A stretch of 44,664 nucleotides of DNA from a bacterium (GCA_021788105.1 JAJYKZ010000007.1:1-44664); one strand, 5' to 3'. Shown: positions 10,231 to 20,253, numbered from the stretch's first letter. The notes: generated by a model not told the origin, from the letters alone. Made by a program: numbers and translations.

Positions 10231-11166
10231 CTATTTTACCGGCAAAGAAAAATTGAAGATCGTTCCGGTGTTCTCTTTGGATTCAAACCAGATTTTTCCT
10301 CCCGACTGTTCGACGATATTTTTGGCGATGTAAAGTCCCAGGCCGGTTCCTTCCGTTTGATATTTGATCACGTTATTGCTCCGGAAAAATTTCTTGAAGA
10401 TTTGATCCTGCTGGTCTTGCGGAATTCCCACGCCGTTGTCCTTGATGCTGAAAACCGCAAAGCCGTCTCTCCGTTTGAGAGTTATGCCTATGTTGCCGTT
10501 ATCAACCGTATATTTTATGGAATTGCTGAAAAGATTTTCAACAATGAGTTTTATCTTTCCCGAATCGCCGATAATCAAGGGAAGATTTTCGGGATACTTG
10601 AAAGAAATGTGGATATTTTTGGCCGAAGCCAGCGATGAAAAATTATCGATTATTTCCTGCACCAGTTGCGCCAGATCGATTTTTTCCCTCCGCAAAAACA
10701 ATTTGCCTTGGTCGATGCGGGCCACGTCCAAGAGATCATTGACCAGGCGCGTCATCCGCTCGCCCAAAGTGCCTATGGCCTCGATGCTTTTCAACTGTTT
10801 TTCATCAAGGCCTTCGTTGAATTTTGAAAGCAAAAGCTCCACCTCCCAGCGGATGGCGGAAAGCGGCGTTCGCAATTGATGGGAAGCGATCGCCACAAAT
10901 TCAGTCTTCATCCGGTTCAATCTGGCGATTTGCTCCACCCCCCTGATGACGGAATTTCCGATAACGAAAAGAATTGCCACAACCAAAGATTCCGCCACAA
11001 CCAAAACAGCCGGATCGTTATAGAAACTGGAAACGTAATAGGTGGCGGTCATCGCGACAATGATGACAAAACCCATCACGATAAAAAGAAAACTGGGAGT
11101 CTGCCAAACGCTCACGCCCAACTCCTTGGCCTGTTTTTTTAAATTAAGATCATTTATGAATTGCAT
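10231..11166 (-). CDS. Membrane sensor histidine kinase
   Basis: Two TM segments; ASHQLRTPLSAIRWEVE H-box; HATPase IKDNGVGIP, GTGLGLYIAKNIVEQSGGKI. Confidence 0.92.
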   Translation of the reverse strand: MQFINDLNLKKQAKELGVSVWQTPSFLFIVMGFVIIVAMTATYYVSSFYNDPAVLVVAESLVVAILFVIGNSVIRGVEQIARLNRMKTEFVAIASHQLRTPLSAIRWEVELLLSKFNEGLDEKQLKSIEAIGTLGERMTRLVNDLLDVARIDQGKLFLRREKIDLAQLVQEIIDNFSSLASAKNIHISFKYPENLPLIIGDSGKIKLIVENLFSNSIKYTVDNGNIGITLKRRDGFAVFSIKDNGVGIPQDQQDQIFKKFFRSNNVIKYQTEGTGLGLYIAKNIVEQSGGKIWFESKENTGTIFNFSLPVK

Positions 11167-11209
11167 TTTTATTTTTTAATTTTTGTTTCGTTCGATTGAA
11201 TTATAACAT

Positions 11210-11270
11210 AAAAAAAATAAAATGTAGAGGCGCCCCGGCGGAGCGTCTCTACATTTTTAAATTTTTTCGT
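11210..11270. terminator. Hairpin AAATGTAGAGGCGC...GCGTCTCTACATTT with flanking A/T runs
   Basis: 14-bp inverted repeat with one G-U, downstream of the giant gene (minus). Confidence 0.65.
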
Positions 11271-11281
11271 TCGGCTTTAAC

Positions 11282-14200
11282 CTATTGTCCTCCCGTTCCT
11301 CCCAGATTCATCCAGCTGAAGATTCCCTGGAAATTGGAAACGATGATTTGAATAATGTTCTGCTGTTTTTTCGGAGTGAGAAGGGCGAAGTCTTGCGAAG
11401 TGGCCACGTTGCCGGACGGATCGGAAGATTTGGCGTTGAAGTAATAGACGGTTCCAGGTTTGAAAGAAGTGATGACAACGGTGTGGGTCGTGGAGAAGTT
11501 GCTGTCCACTTTGACTTCTTTCTTTTCTCCGTTGATGCCTTCACGATAAATGAGCGAGGTGTCGGCCGGTTCGTCAGTGATCCAAGAGATGATGGTCTGA
11601 ACGGCATTATCCTGAGTGAGCGCCGAATCGGTTCTGACCTGGTCGATCTTCGGCGGAGTCTTGTCGATGCCGGTCGTGAAATTCTGGGCCGCCTGGGTAG
11701 TTTCATTGCCGTCTTGGTCGCGGACTTTGAGAGTAAGCGAGAAAGTGGTGCCCGGATTTAATCCTTGCAGATCGATCTCGTGGGTTGTGGTAAGATCCGG
11801 CTTACCTTGGGAACCGATGTCTTTGGCATTTTTAATATCAGTGTAAGTGGCTAAAGAATCGGTCGGGACATCAGTGTTAAATTTAATGGCGACTCCATGT
11901 TCAGTAACATTGCCGACAGTAACATTGGAAATCTTAGGCGGCGATTTCGGCTGGAAAGTATAGTCGGCCGAGGCGTAGAGATTTTTGTTGCCGTCTTCGC
12001 CTTTGACGCGGAAGTGATAGGTCTGGCCGGAATTGAGGGAAGAAAGATCGATGCTGTGAGTGGTGGCCATCGCGGTATCGGTCTTGGTTTCTCCGTAACT
12101 CGTTGTGAGTCCGTATTCGACGATCGTGTTCGTCTTGACGCTGGTGTTCCAAGTAATAGTAGCCTGGTTGAGAGCAGTGGAAACCACTTTGATGGAAGAG
12201 ATGGAAGACGGCGCGGAAGTGGTGAAAGTGGATTCGGCGGATTCGGAGATGTTGCCGTAAGTATCATAGGAAACCACCCGGTAATAATATTTCGTTCCCG
12301 GAATCAAACTGCCCATCACCACTGAATGAGTGGTATTGAATTTAGTCGTATCATTGATGTCCGTTCCGTCTCCCGCCACGCTGGTATAATTTCCGCTCGT
12401 GATCCCATATTTCACCAAACTGTTCGCGTTTTCATCCGTATCCCACGTAACTGTTATGCCTTCTCCGGTGACATTCGAGGTTTTGACATTAGTGATGGCC
12501 GGCGGAGCATGAGTTTCACCCAGAGCGCCCAACCCTTCCTGGGAAAGAAGCTCGCTTTGCGTTTCGGTGGTGAAGTTTTGTTCATCGGATGAAACGACCG
12601 TATTGAGATTGTCTTCGCAAGACAGAGTATAGTAATACTTGGTCGCCATGATGAGTCCCGTGAAATTGATGGAGTGGCTGTAGTTGTAGTTGGTCTTTGC
12701 GGTATATCCGTCTTCTTCGAAGATCAACGGATTGGCATATGACCCTTGGGAAGTAGTGACTTCCGCGAGGCACAAAGCCGGTTGGTCGGTGTTGAAAGAA
12801 ACGACGGCGTTGGTGGCGGTGAGGAGAGTCGGCGGGTTGGAGATGTTGGTGATTTTGGAAAGCGGGTCATGCTGATAGGCGGCTTCTTTTTCAGTCGTGA
12901 AATTCTGTTCGCTGGATTTGCTGGTGTTGCCGTTAATGTCGGTCGACATGACTTCGTAGTAATATTTGGTTCCGGCGTCCAGCTGGTTCGCATTAGCGGC
13001 GGAAGCCAGGACGGCGTAATGATTCACGTCGTAACTGCTGGCGATTTCATAGGTATATTCGTACGGCCCGCCTTTGGAAGTTCCATATTCCACTTTGGTC
13101 GTCGCCTGTTTGTCAGTCACCCAGTGGATCGTAGCTTCATTGCTGTTCACGGACAAAGCTTCGATGCCCGAAATCACCGGCGCGTTGTTGTCCTGTCCGG
13201 TCACGAAAGAAAAGAAGCGCTGGTTGTCCGAACTGCTCGGATCATTGTAGAGAGCGGCGGTATTGCCGCTGGAATCTTTGGAAGCGACATAGAAATAGTA
13301 CGAAGTGCCTTCGGTGAGGCCGGTAACAGTGACGGAATGTTCGTACGGATAGGATCCGCCGACCATGTCGGTCGTTCCGGCGGTCGTCGGCTTGAGCAGA
13401 TCGCCGTTGGAAATAGTGTCGGAATAATAGACATGGGAATCGGAATTTTTGTCGGTCTGCCATTTGATGGTGGCCTGGTTATTGTTGACGCTGCTCACCT
13501 GGACATTGGAGATAAGCGGACCTTGCTCGGTCGTGAAACGAAAATCGGATTCTTGATTGGGAGAACTGGCCGGACCGCCGACGTTTTCATCGTCATTCGT
13601 CTGGAGATTTCCGTAGAGATCCCTTGATTTTATTTGGGCGGCATAATTGGTGTCCGGAGTGAGCCCCGAAATCGTAACACTGTGGCTTTCGGTCATGGTA
13701 GCATTTCCGGTTTCCGGCAAATATGTTTCAGTGCTGGTTTCGCTGGGAACATATACGTTGTAGCCGACCGTTGAATCGGACGGTTCGTCGGTGCTCCAAC
13801 TGACAGTGGCGGTAGTTTGAGTGATATTTGTAATATGTATGCTTGAAATTACCGGAGGCGTCGTGTCGGAAGAACCGTTGCCGTCCGGAGTGTCGTTGAT
13901 CGTGTTGGAAAAATATGAAACATCGCCGTCTTGGTCTTCGGCCGTCACTTTGTAGTAATATTTGGTGCCGGAAGCAAGGCCTTTGTCCATATAATAATTG
14001 AGAGTGCTGTCAGTGATGGTCTTGATCGGGCTCGTTCCGAAATTGGTTCCGTCGGTGCTTCTCCAAATATTATATTGCTTGAAGCCGCCGGTTCCCCATT
14101 GGGTGGATGGAACCGTGCTCCAGACAAGCATCTCTTGATAGACGCTGTTGGTAACGTCGGAAGTGTCGTAGTAGGAAAGATTATTCGGGATTCCCGGAGT

Positions 14201-17200
14201 GGTGACGTGCGTGTCGGTATAGTTGCCATAGGCATCCATAATGCGGACATAGATCGTGGCCGGATCGACTTTAGAAGTGGCGTACGTGTATGGCGAAGCA
14301 TAAGGAATGAAAGCGCTGGGCTTGCTGGAATCCGGCAGATCGACCAGATCGTCAGCCACTGCCATGGTATAGGAAGAATCATCGGCCGGAGTGGAAGTGA
14401 AATTGATCTGAATTGAATTTTGAGCCACGCTGTGATCGAGAGTGAAAGCGATGTTTCCCGGATTTTTGGTGTCCAAAATGAAACTTGAAGAATCTCCGTA
14501 GGCAAGGTTGTTGGCAATCTCACCGTCATTGGCTTCGATTCGAATCTTGAAGCCGGAATTATATTGGCCGTTATAATCGGTTTTCGGAGTCCAGGTAATA
14601 ACATGGGCTCCGCTAGTCGCCACGTTGCTGATGGTGCCGGTCGTGCTGTCGATCGTTTCGGTGGAAGTGTTGTCGGCGGTGATGGTTTTGGCGGTGGCCC
14701 AGGTTTCCGATCCGGGCGTGCCGCAGTTGGCAGTGCAGTATTGGAGATTGACATTGACGTAACCCGGATTGGCATCGGTGGATGTGTCGGAATCGGAAAC
14801 GCTGTAGTTGACGGTAACTTGGCCGGTCGAACTTTCGGAAGCAGTCACGCCAGAAACAGACGGCGGAGCGTTGACGACGTAAGTCATGGTGACATTGGAA
14901 ACGGTCGGCGTGCCGCTGAAGCCGTCGGATGTCAAAGTCGCTTGGTATTGAAGCCATTGGGAATTGGTTTTGGTGGAAGTTGGCATCGCCTGAGCGCCGG
15001 TCGGATCGGTGAAATATGTGGAGCTGGTTCCGTCCGGACCTACCCAGCCGGACCAGGTGCCTGGAGCGCCACTGCCGTTATCCGGAGCGGTTCTCACTTG
15101 GAATTTCACTCCGGTGTTAGTGGGAGTGGTGGCGGTCCATTGTATCTTTGCCAGCACATCGCCGGGATCGGTGGAGTTGTAGGGAGAGGAAGTCAGAGTT
15201 TGAGAAGTAGGATAGTTGGTGTAGTTGATGGTGACGTCGGAGAGAGAGGGAGAGAGGTTGGAGAAGATGGAGTATTTCCAGAAACCAGATGATCCATGCC
15301 CCGTTATCCCATAAATATTTCCATTATCGTCATAAGTCAAAGAACCACCACTAGAAACTGCTGCTGGAGAATAAATTAATGTCGTCCAAGTATTAGACGC
15401 GACATTATACTCCCAAAAACCCATGTTCTGATAGTTTTTATAACTGCACCATCCCTGGAACCCATAAATGTTTTGATTATCATAAGCAAGAGATCCTCCA
15501 CTACAAACAGAGCTTGGTGCATTGGCTAATATTGTCCATGCATTAGAAGCTATTGAATATTTAGCAAAATTACCGGTATTATTTCCGAGAAACGCATAGA
15601 AATTATTATTACCATCATAAGTCAAAGAACCACCACTAGAAACTGCTGCTGGAGAATTAGCCATAGCCGTCCAGGTGTTGGAAGCTATATTATATTTCCA
15701 GAAAGCAGCAGATCCTCCTGGGAAACCATAGACATTACCATTGCCGTCGTAAGCAAGAGCACCACCATAACCAATTGCCGACGGTGCACTGGCTAATGTC
15801 GTCCATGCATTAGAAGCTATTGAATATTTAGCAAAATTACCGGTATTATTTCCGAGAAACGCATAGAAATTATTATTACCATCATAGGCGAGAGCGCTGC
15901 CATAACTAATTGTTGATGGAGGATTAGCCATAGCTGCCCAAGTATTGGAAGAAATAGAGTATTTTATAAAATTCGACGACGTAGAATTATTTATGTCGTA
16001 TATATTTCCATTTTCATCATAAACCAAACCACCCTCTGAGGAAGTACCTAGCATATTTGACATTGTCAACCAATTACCGCCATTCCCCGCCAACCAGGTT
16101 TTGTATCTCAAATACCGATGTCCGTTCAAAGCAGCGGGTGTAGCTTGGCCGGAAGAAGTGAAATAGGTGTTGGCCGTTCCGTCCGGTCCGACATAATTAA
16201 ATGGACCGGTCGATGCATCGGCCGTGGCCAGTTGGAATTTTACGCTCGTTCCGCTAGGTTGATTAGCAGTGAAATTCAAAGCTGACAAATTACTTCCGAC
16301 TCCCAAATCCATTGTCGCCGATTCAAATGTGCCGGAGTTGGCGTAGCTGTCGTTGATGGAGTATTTCCAGAAAGCGGTAGTGCCGAAACCTTTAAATGCG
16401 TACATATTACCGTTGCCATCGTAAGCGAGAGCGCCACCATTGAATATTTCACTCGGAGTATTTGCCACAGCAGTCCAAGTATTAGAAGCAATACTGTATT
16501 TCCAAAAGTAAAGTTGAGAATAATTGCCTCCCGGAAATGCATAAATATTACCATTATCATCATAGGCAAGATCAGCTCCACTATTTATTCCTATAGGACT
16601 GTTTGCCATTGTTGACCAAGCGTTGGAAGCAACGTTGTATTTCCAAAAAGTATTGAAACCCCATCCCCGAAACCCATAAATATTTCCATTGTTACCATAT
16701 ACCAGAGCAGCACCGCCATAAACTTGAGCTGGAGCATTAGCCATTGTTGACCACGTATTGGATGCAATATTGTATTTCCAAAAAGCAGTGCTATCTCCTT
16801 GAAATGCAAAAATATTTCCATTGTTATCAGAAACAAGAGATGTCCCGTATCCACTATTAGCAACACTGGCCGGAGGAACTTGTAATTTTGTCCAAGTATT
16901 AGCAGAAATGGAATACTCATAAAAAGAAGTTATGTTATTTGCATCAACAAAGATGGCATAAATATTTCCATTGCCATCATAAGCAACTGGAGTGCTGTAT
17001 GAGCTAGCTACTGGTGCGTTTGCCATTGCTGTCCATGTATTTGTTGCAATAGAATATTTCCAAAACCCATAAGTTTTATTACTTTGAATTGTGTAAAAAT
17101 TACCATTGCCATCATAAACAAGCGAGGGATCTGCGTCGTAAGATCCATTACCAACCGCAAAGGGTGCACTCGCCATTGTCGTCCAACTGTTCGCCGCTCC

Positions 17201-18088
17201 GTTTTGGGTGAGGGTAAGATTGGCCGCCGATCCCGTTCCGGAAACGGAAACGCTGGAGAGCGTTCCGGCATTGAAGTCAGTGTCGGAAGTCTGGGTTGTC
17301 GATGCGTTGACGGGAGTCAAAGACAACGTCGTCCCCGCCGTCAGGTTCGCGTCTTTGGCGGAATATTGAGTCCATCCGGTTTCATTGGTGGGATGCACCG
17401 CGTTATTTGTCGTCGCTCCGCCGCTCCAGTCGGACTGGACGAAAGTGTAAGTGGAACCTTGGGAGATTTTAACGAAAAGCAACTGCGACATCAAAGTCAC
17501 AATCAAGGCGATCGAAACCACCCCCGCTCCGCTGAAAGTAAAAATTTTGAGTCTTCTCCGGAATCTTTTGAGAGCGGAATAGGAACTGAAAGTGATTTTG
17601 AATTTCTTTTTCCGGATCGGATCTTCCGGATTGGCTCCGCAGGTTTGAACCCGGAAGAAATGATAGCTTGTAGGATGGACAAGGAGGCTGACAATGTCTT
17701 TGACAATAATGACGGCGTATTGGAAGTAGTAGTTGATTTTGGAAAAAAATTTGGAAGCTCCGGCCGGATCCTTGGTGAGCTTTTGGTAGTTGCGCTGGAG
17801 CTTGTGAAGCTTTAGCTTGAGTTTGAGGGTGTGGAAGCGGTGTGTCATTCCGGACTTGATCCGGAATCTCTTTAGATCCTGAATCAAGTTCAGGATGACA
17901 TTTTTGTTTCCTTCTTTTTCTGGCTGATTTTCTTTTTTTGCTTCTCTTCGGATCTCATCGATCAGTCTTTTTTTTGATTCGATGTTTTCTTGGCGGATGG
18001 ATTGTTCCCGCAATTTCTGAAGTTCCTGTTCGGCTTTCGCGTTTTTGGCGCGGCGAAAAAGAGAATTTATGGATTCTTTAAGTTTCAT
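11282..18088 (-). CDS. Giant membrane-anchored surface protein with kelch-like repeats and multiple fibronectin-III-like domains
   Basis: Basic N-terminal region, one TM (GAGVVSIALIVTLMSQLLFV), many YDGNGNxYxFxGxxxxxFWKYxIASNTWTxMANxP repeats, then many ISNVxxxNVTxxxATIxWxTDExxxSxVxY FN3-like repeats; the start is set at MKLKESINSLFRR. Confidence 0.8.
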   Translation of the reverse strand: MKLKESINSLFRRAKNAKAEQELQKLREQSIRQENIESKKRLIDEIRREAKKENQPEKEGNKNVILNLIQDLKRFRIKSGMTHRFHTLKLKLKLHKLQRNYQKLTKDPAGASKFFSKINYYFQYAVIIVKDIVSLLVHPTSYHFFRVQTCGANPEDPIRKKKFKITFSSYSALKRFRRRLKIFTFSGAGVVSIALIVTLMSQLLFVKISQGSTYTFVQSDWSGGATTNNAVHPTNETGWTQYSAKDANLTAGTTLSLTPVNASTTQTSDTDFNAGTLSSVSVSGTGSAANLTLTQNGAANSWTTMASAPFAVGNGSYDADPSLVYDGNGNFYTIQSNKTYGFWKYSIATNTWTAMANAPVASSYSTPVAYDGNGNIYAIFVDANNITSFYEYSISANTWTKLQVPPASVANSGYGTSLVSDNNGNIFAFQGDSTAFWKYNIASNTWSTMANAPAQVYGGAALVYGNNGNIYGFRGWGFNTFWKYNVASNAWSTMANSPIGINSGADLAYDDNGNIYAFPGGNYSQLYFWKYSIASNTWTAVANTPSEIFNGGALAYDGNGNMYAFKGFGTTAFWKYSINDSYANSGTFESATMDLGVGSNLSALNFTANQPSGTSVKFQLATADASTGPFNYVGPDGTANTYFTSSGQATPAALNGHRYLRYKTWLAGNGGNWLTMSNMLGTSSEGGLVYDENGNIYDINNSTSSNFIKYSISSNTWAAMANPPSTISYGSALAYDGNNNFYAFLGNNTGNFAKYSIASNAWTTLASAPSAIGYGGALAYDGNGNVYGFPGGSAAFWKYNIASNTWTAMANSPAAVSSGGSLTYDGNNNFYAFLGNNTGNFAKYSIASNAWTILANAPSSVCSGGSLAYDNQNIYGFQGWCSYKNYQNMGFWEYNVASNTWTTLIYSPAAVSSGGSLTYDDNGNIYGITGHGSSGFWKYSIFSNLSPSLSDVTINYTNYPTSQTLTSSPYNSTDPGDVLAKIQWTATTPTNTGVKFQVRTAPDNGSGAPGTWSGWVGPDGTSSTYFTDPTGAQAMPTSTKTNSQWLQYQATLTSDGFSGTPTVSNVTMTYVVNAPPSVSGVTASESSTGQVTVNYSVSDSDTSTDANPGYVNVNLQYCTANCGTPGSETWATAKTITADNTSTETIDSTTGTISNVATSGAHVITWTPKTDYNGQYNSGFKIRIEANDGEIANNLAYGDSSSFILDTKNPGNIAFTLDHSVAQNSIQINFTSTPADDSSYTMAVADDLVDLPDSSKPSAFIPYASPYTYATSKVDPATIYVRIMDAYGNYTDTHVTTPGIPNNLSYYDTSDVTNSVYQEMLVWSTVPSTQWGTGGFKQYNIWRSTDGTNFGTSPIKTITDSTLNYYMDKGLASGTKYYYKVTAEDQDGDVSYFSNTINDTPDGNGSSDTTPPVISSIHITNITQTTATVSWSTDEPSDSTVGYNVYVPSETSTETYLPETGNATMTESHSVTISGLTPDTNYAAQIKSRDLYGNLQTNDDENVGGPASSPNQESDFRFTTEQGPLISNVQVSSVNNNQATIKWQTDKNSDSHVYYSDTISNGDLLKPTTAGTTDMVGGSYPYEHSVTVTGLTEGTSYYFYVASKDSSGNTAALYNDPSSSDNQRFFSFVTGQDNNAPVISGIEALSVNSNEATIHWVTDKQATTKVEYGTSKGGPYEYTYEIASSYDVNHYAVLASAANANQLDAGTKYYYEVMSTDINGNTSKSSEQNFTTEKEAAYQHDPLSKITNISNPPTLLTATNAVVSFNTDQPALCLAEVTTSQGSYANPLIFEEDGYTAKTNYNYSHSINFTGLIMATKYYYTLSCEDNLNTVVSSDEQNFTTETQSELLSQEGLGALGETHAPPAITNVKTSNVTGEGITVTWDTDENANSLVKYGITSGNYTSVAGDGTDINDTTKFNTTHSVVMGSLIPGTKYYYRVVSYDTYGNISESAESTFTTSAPSSISSIKVVSTALNQATITWNTSVKTNTIVEYGLTTSYGETKTDTAMATTHSIDLSSLNSGQTYHFRVKGEDGNKNLYASADYTFQPKSPPKISNVTVGNVTEHGVAIKFNTDVPTDSLATYTDIKNAKDIGSQGKPDLTTTHEIDLQGLNPGTTFSLTLKVRDQDGNETTQAAQNFTTGIDKTPPKIDQVRTDSALTQDNAVQTIISWITDEPADTSLIYREGINGEKKEVKVDSNFSTTHTVVITSFKPGTVYYFNAKSSDPSGNVATSQDFALLTPKKQQNIIQIIVSNFQGIFSWMNLGGTGGQ
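17843..17900. repeat. Palindromic intragenic element (copy 1) TGTCATTCCGGACTTGATCCGGAATCTCTTTAGATCCTGAATCAAGTTCAGGATGACA
   Basis: Two hairpin halves; encodes VILNLIQDLKRFRIKSGMTH in frame on the minus strand. Confidence 0.75.
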
Positions 18089-18124
18089 TTTTATTTTTGT
18101 TGGTATTTGTTTTAACATCAATAT

Positions 18125-18226
18125 CTGAACCACTGATTATCACTGATTCCCCTGATTACACTGATTTTTAATTTTTTTAAATTTCAGTGTAATCAAGTAT
18201 GTTCAGGTGCTAATCAGTGGTTCGGA
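18125..18226. repeat. Imperfect ~45-bp inverted repeat built of degenerate CTGATT-containing units
   Basis: Left arm CTGAACCACTGATTATCACTGATTCCCCTGATTACACTGA; right arm is its imperfect reverse complement ending in TAATCAGTGGTTCGG. Confidence 0.7.
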
Positions 18227-18227
18227 C

Positions 18228-18602
18228 TTAGTTTAAGTATTTTTCCACTTTTTCAATGATCTGCGTCGGTGTGTTTTGGGATTTGACCAGATATTCTTTC
18301 GCGCCCAGCTTCATCGCCTCTTCCTCGTCTTCCGGATTGAAAAGGCTGGTCGAAACCACGATCGGAATGTTTTTGTAGCGGTCGTTTTTCTTCACTTTTC
18401 CCAAAAACTCCAGTCCGTCCATCTTGGGCATAATGATGTCCAGAAGAATAAAATTCACCAGACTGGCATCCTCGTCGAGAAAATCCAAAGCTTCTTTCCC
18501 ATTGAACGCTTTCAGCACGGTAAAACCCTTCGCTTCAAAGGCGGACGAATACAAATCCATCAGCATCTCATCGTCTTCCGCGATTAAAATTGTTCGTGAC
18601 AT
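18228..18602 (-). CDS. Stand-alone response regulator (REC domain)
   Basis: ILIAEDDEML, FILLDIIMPKMDGLEFL, KEYLVKSQ. Confidence 0.9.
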   Translation of the reverse strand: MSRTILIAEDDEMLMDLYSSAFEAKGFTVLKAFNGKEALDFLDEDASLVNFILLDIIMPKMDGLEFLGKVKKNDRYKNIPIVVSTSLFNPEDEEEAMKLGAKEYLVKSQNTPTQIIEKVEKYLN

Positions 18603-18714
18603 AATTTAGAATTTATAATTTTGGAATTCTGTCTTATTATAAAATATTTTTCCAAGATCTCCAAACAAAGACTGCGGCGGCAGCTGTGGATAAGTTTTGA
18701 TTTAATTCAAAAAC

Positions 18715-19659
18715 TCATACTTTCAATTCTTCCAGCCGGTTTTGAAATTTGTCGAACACTTTCGGACTCTGCGGTTCCGGCCAAAAGATCAGCATCTCGT
18801 CGTCCGCTATGATCATGCTGCCCTTTTGCGACGTGCGCGGATCGTTCACAATGCGCCGAACCTGCCAACTCCTGAGTTTTTTTTCAATAATATCGAAATT
18901 GAGAATTTTTTCCCCGATTTTCCGGATAATTTTTGAAAATCGACCGTCTCTGACCATCTTCAGATCGGGAATTTCTTCCAGCGAAAAATTTTCTTTGTAG
19001 TTTCCGATCCAGCCGTTCTTCATCTGAAATTTGCGAAACATCCGAAAGCCGAAAACCGGAAGAATAAAAAAATATTCCGAAGAAGAAAAAATGTCTTTAT
19101 GCGTTATTTCCAATGATTGGGTCGTCAAAAAATAATTCAGGCAAATTCGGTCGGCGATTTTGTTTTTATACCGCCTTTTTCCCAAAAAATGGACTAGTCC
19201 GGTCACCAAAAGACGGCCGGTAAAAATTTTTCCGTGTTTCAAAATAATCAAAAGATCCAAATCACTTTTGCTTTCCGTATTTTTCATCGCCATCCGGCCG
19301 GTCACCGCCACCATTCGGACGTAGGGCACGAACCGCAACCATTTGACCGCTCCCAAAAGCGTCCGGTACTTTTTTTCCGCGATCTTGTTGCGTTCAATCC
19401 TTTGCCCGACCAAACCATCCCTATTTCTCAGAAAATAAAATCCGCGCTTTTCACTTACGAATTTTTTTAACTTATCACTTTCTAATTCTTCCATTATATC
19501 TAACGGAGAAAATTTTTTCTTTTCATTTGGAATTTGAAATTTGAAATTTGAAATTTTAAACAGGTATTTCCAAATTTCAAAAGCGGTCAGTGGATAGTCC
19601 AGACAGTCGTAGTAAGTAACGGTCGCCAAAATATTTTTTTGCAGCTCTGCGTTTTCCAT
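18715..19659 (-). CDS. Nucleotidyltransferase-fold protein
   Basis: TGRMAMKNTESKSDLDLLIIL matches the Pol-beta-type GS...DxD pattern. Confidence 0.6.
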   Translation of the reverse strand: MENAELQKNILATVTYYDCLDYPLTAFEIWKYLFKISNFKFQIPNEKKKFSPLDIMEELESDKLKKFVSEKRGFYFLRNRDGLVGQRIERNKIAEKKYRTLLGAVKWLRFVPYVRMVAVTGRMAMKNTESKSDLDLLIILKHGKIFTGRLLVTGLVHFLGKRRYKNKIADRICLNYFLTTQSLEITHKDIFSSSEYFFILPVFGFRMFRKFQMKNGWIGNYKENFSLEEIPDLKMVRDGRFSKIIRKIGEKILNFDIIEKKLRSWQVRRIVNDPRTSQKGSMIIADDEMLIFWPEPQSPKVFDKFQNRLEELKV

Positions 19660-19788
19660 AATTTCGCGTTTTCCTATTGCATTATTCTAGACGATATATA
19701 TAATAAAATCAATTTGAAAAAATTTGGTTTTTTGCCAAGAAAACGATCCTTTCGGGATCGGACAAAATACACGAGGGAGGTGGTTAAT

Positions 19789-20187
19789 TTGAATGCTTTA
19801 GGGACTCATCTTTTGGTGGATTTGCGGGATTGCAACGTCGAGGCAATCAGGGATCTGGAATTTGTAAAAGATTCCTTGGTTGGGGCGGCAAAGGAGGCGG
19901 CCGCCACGATCGTGGATGTTTCCTTCCACGAATTCAATCCGTTCGGGATTTCCGGCATGGTGGTGATCGCTGAATCCCATCTCAGCATCCACACCTGGCC
20001 GGAATACGGTTTCGCCGCGGTGGATATCTTCACCTGCGGCGACCTGATAAAACCGGAAATAGCCGCTCAATATTTAATCGAGCGGTTCGGCAGTCAAAAC
20101 CCGTCGGTAGTGGAGATGAAAAGAGGGGTTTTGCATCCGTTCGACGCAAAACTCCCCCACAAGCCTTCCGCCGAAGGAAACACTTGA
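19789..20187 (+). CDS. speD: S-adenosylmethionine decarboxylase proenzyme (SpeD)
   Basis: LGTHLLVDLRDC, ESHLSIHTWPEYGFAAVDIFTCG; likely TTG start preceded by GGGAGG; the ORF track start at 19639 is upstream of this. Confidence 0.88.
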   Translation: MNALGTHLLVDLRDCNVEAIRDLEFVKDSLVGAAKEAAATIVDVSFHEFNPFGISGMVVIAESHLSIHTWPEYGFAAVDIFTCGDLIKPEIAAQYLIERFGSQNPSVVEMKRGVLHPFDAKLPHKPSAEGNT

Positions 20188-20206
20188 CTCGCGATAACAT
20201 CGCAAA

Positions 20207-20251
20207 CAGACAGCCCGATTCTTTGAAACTAAAGAAGGAGGCTGTTTTTTT
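20207..20251 (+). terminator. Intrinsic terminator after speD
   Basis: ACAGCC..TTCTTT/AAAGAA..GGCTGT followed by T7. Confidence 0.65.
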
Positions 20252-20253
20252 GT

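Noticed and set aside
11285-17815. Many plus-strand and off-frame ORFs opposite the giant gene
   Set aside because: Arg/Ser/Pro-rich shadow frames with no recognisable domains; the minus-strand frame is clearly coding.
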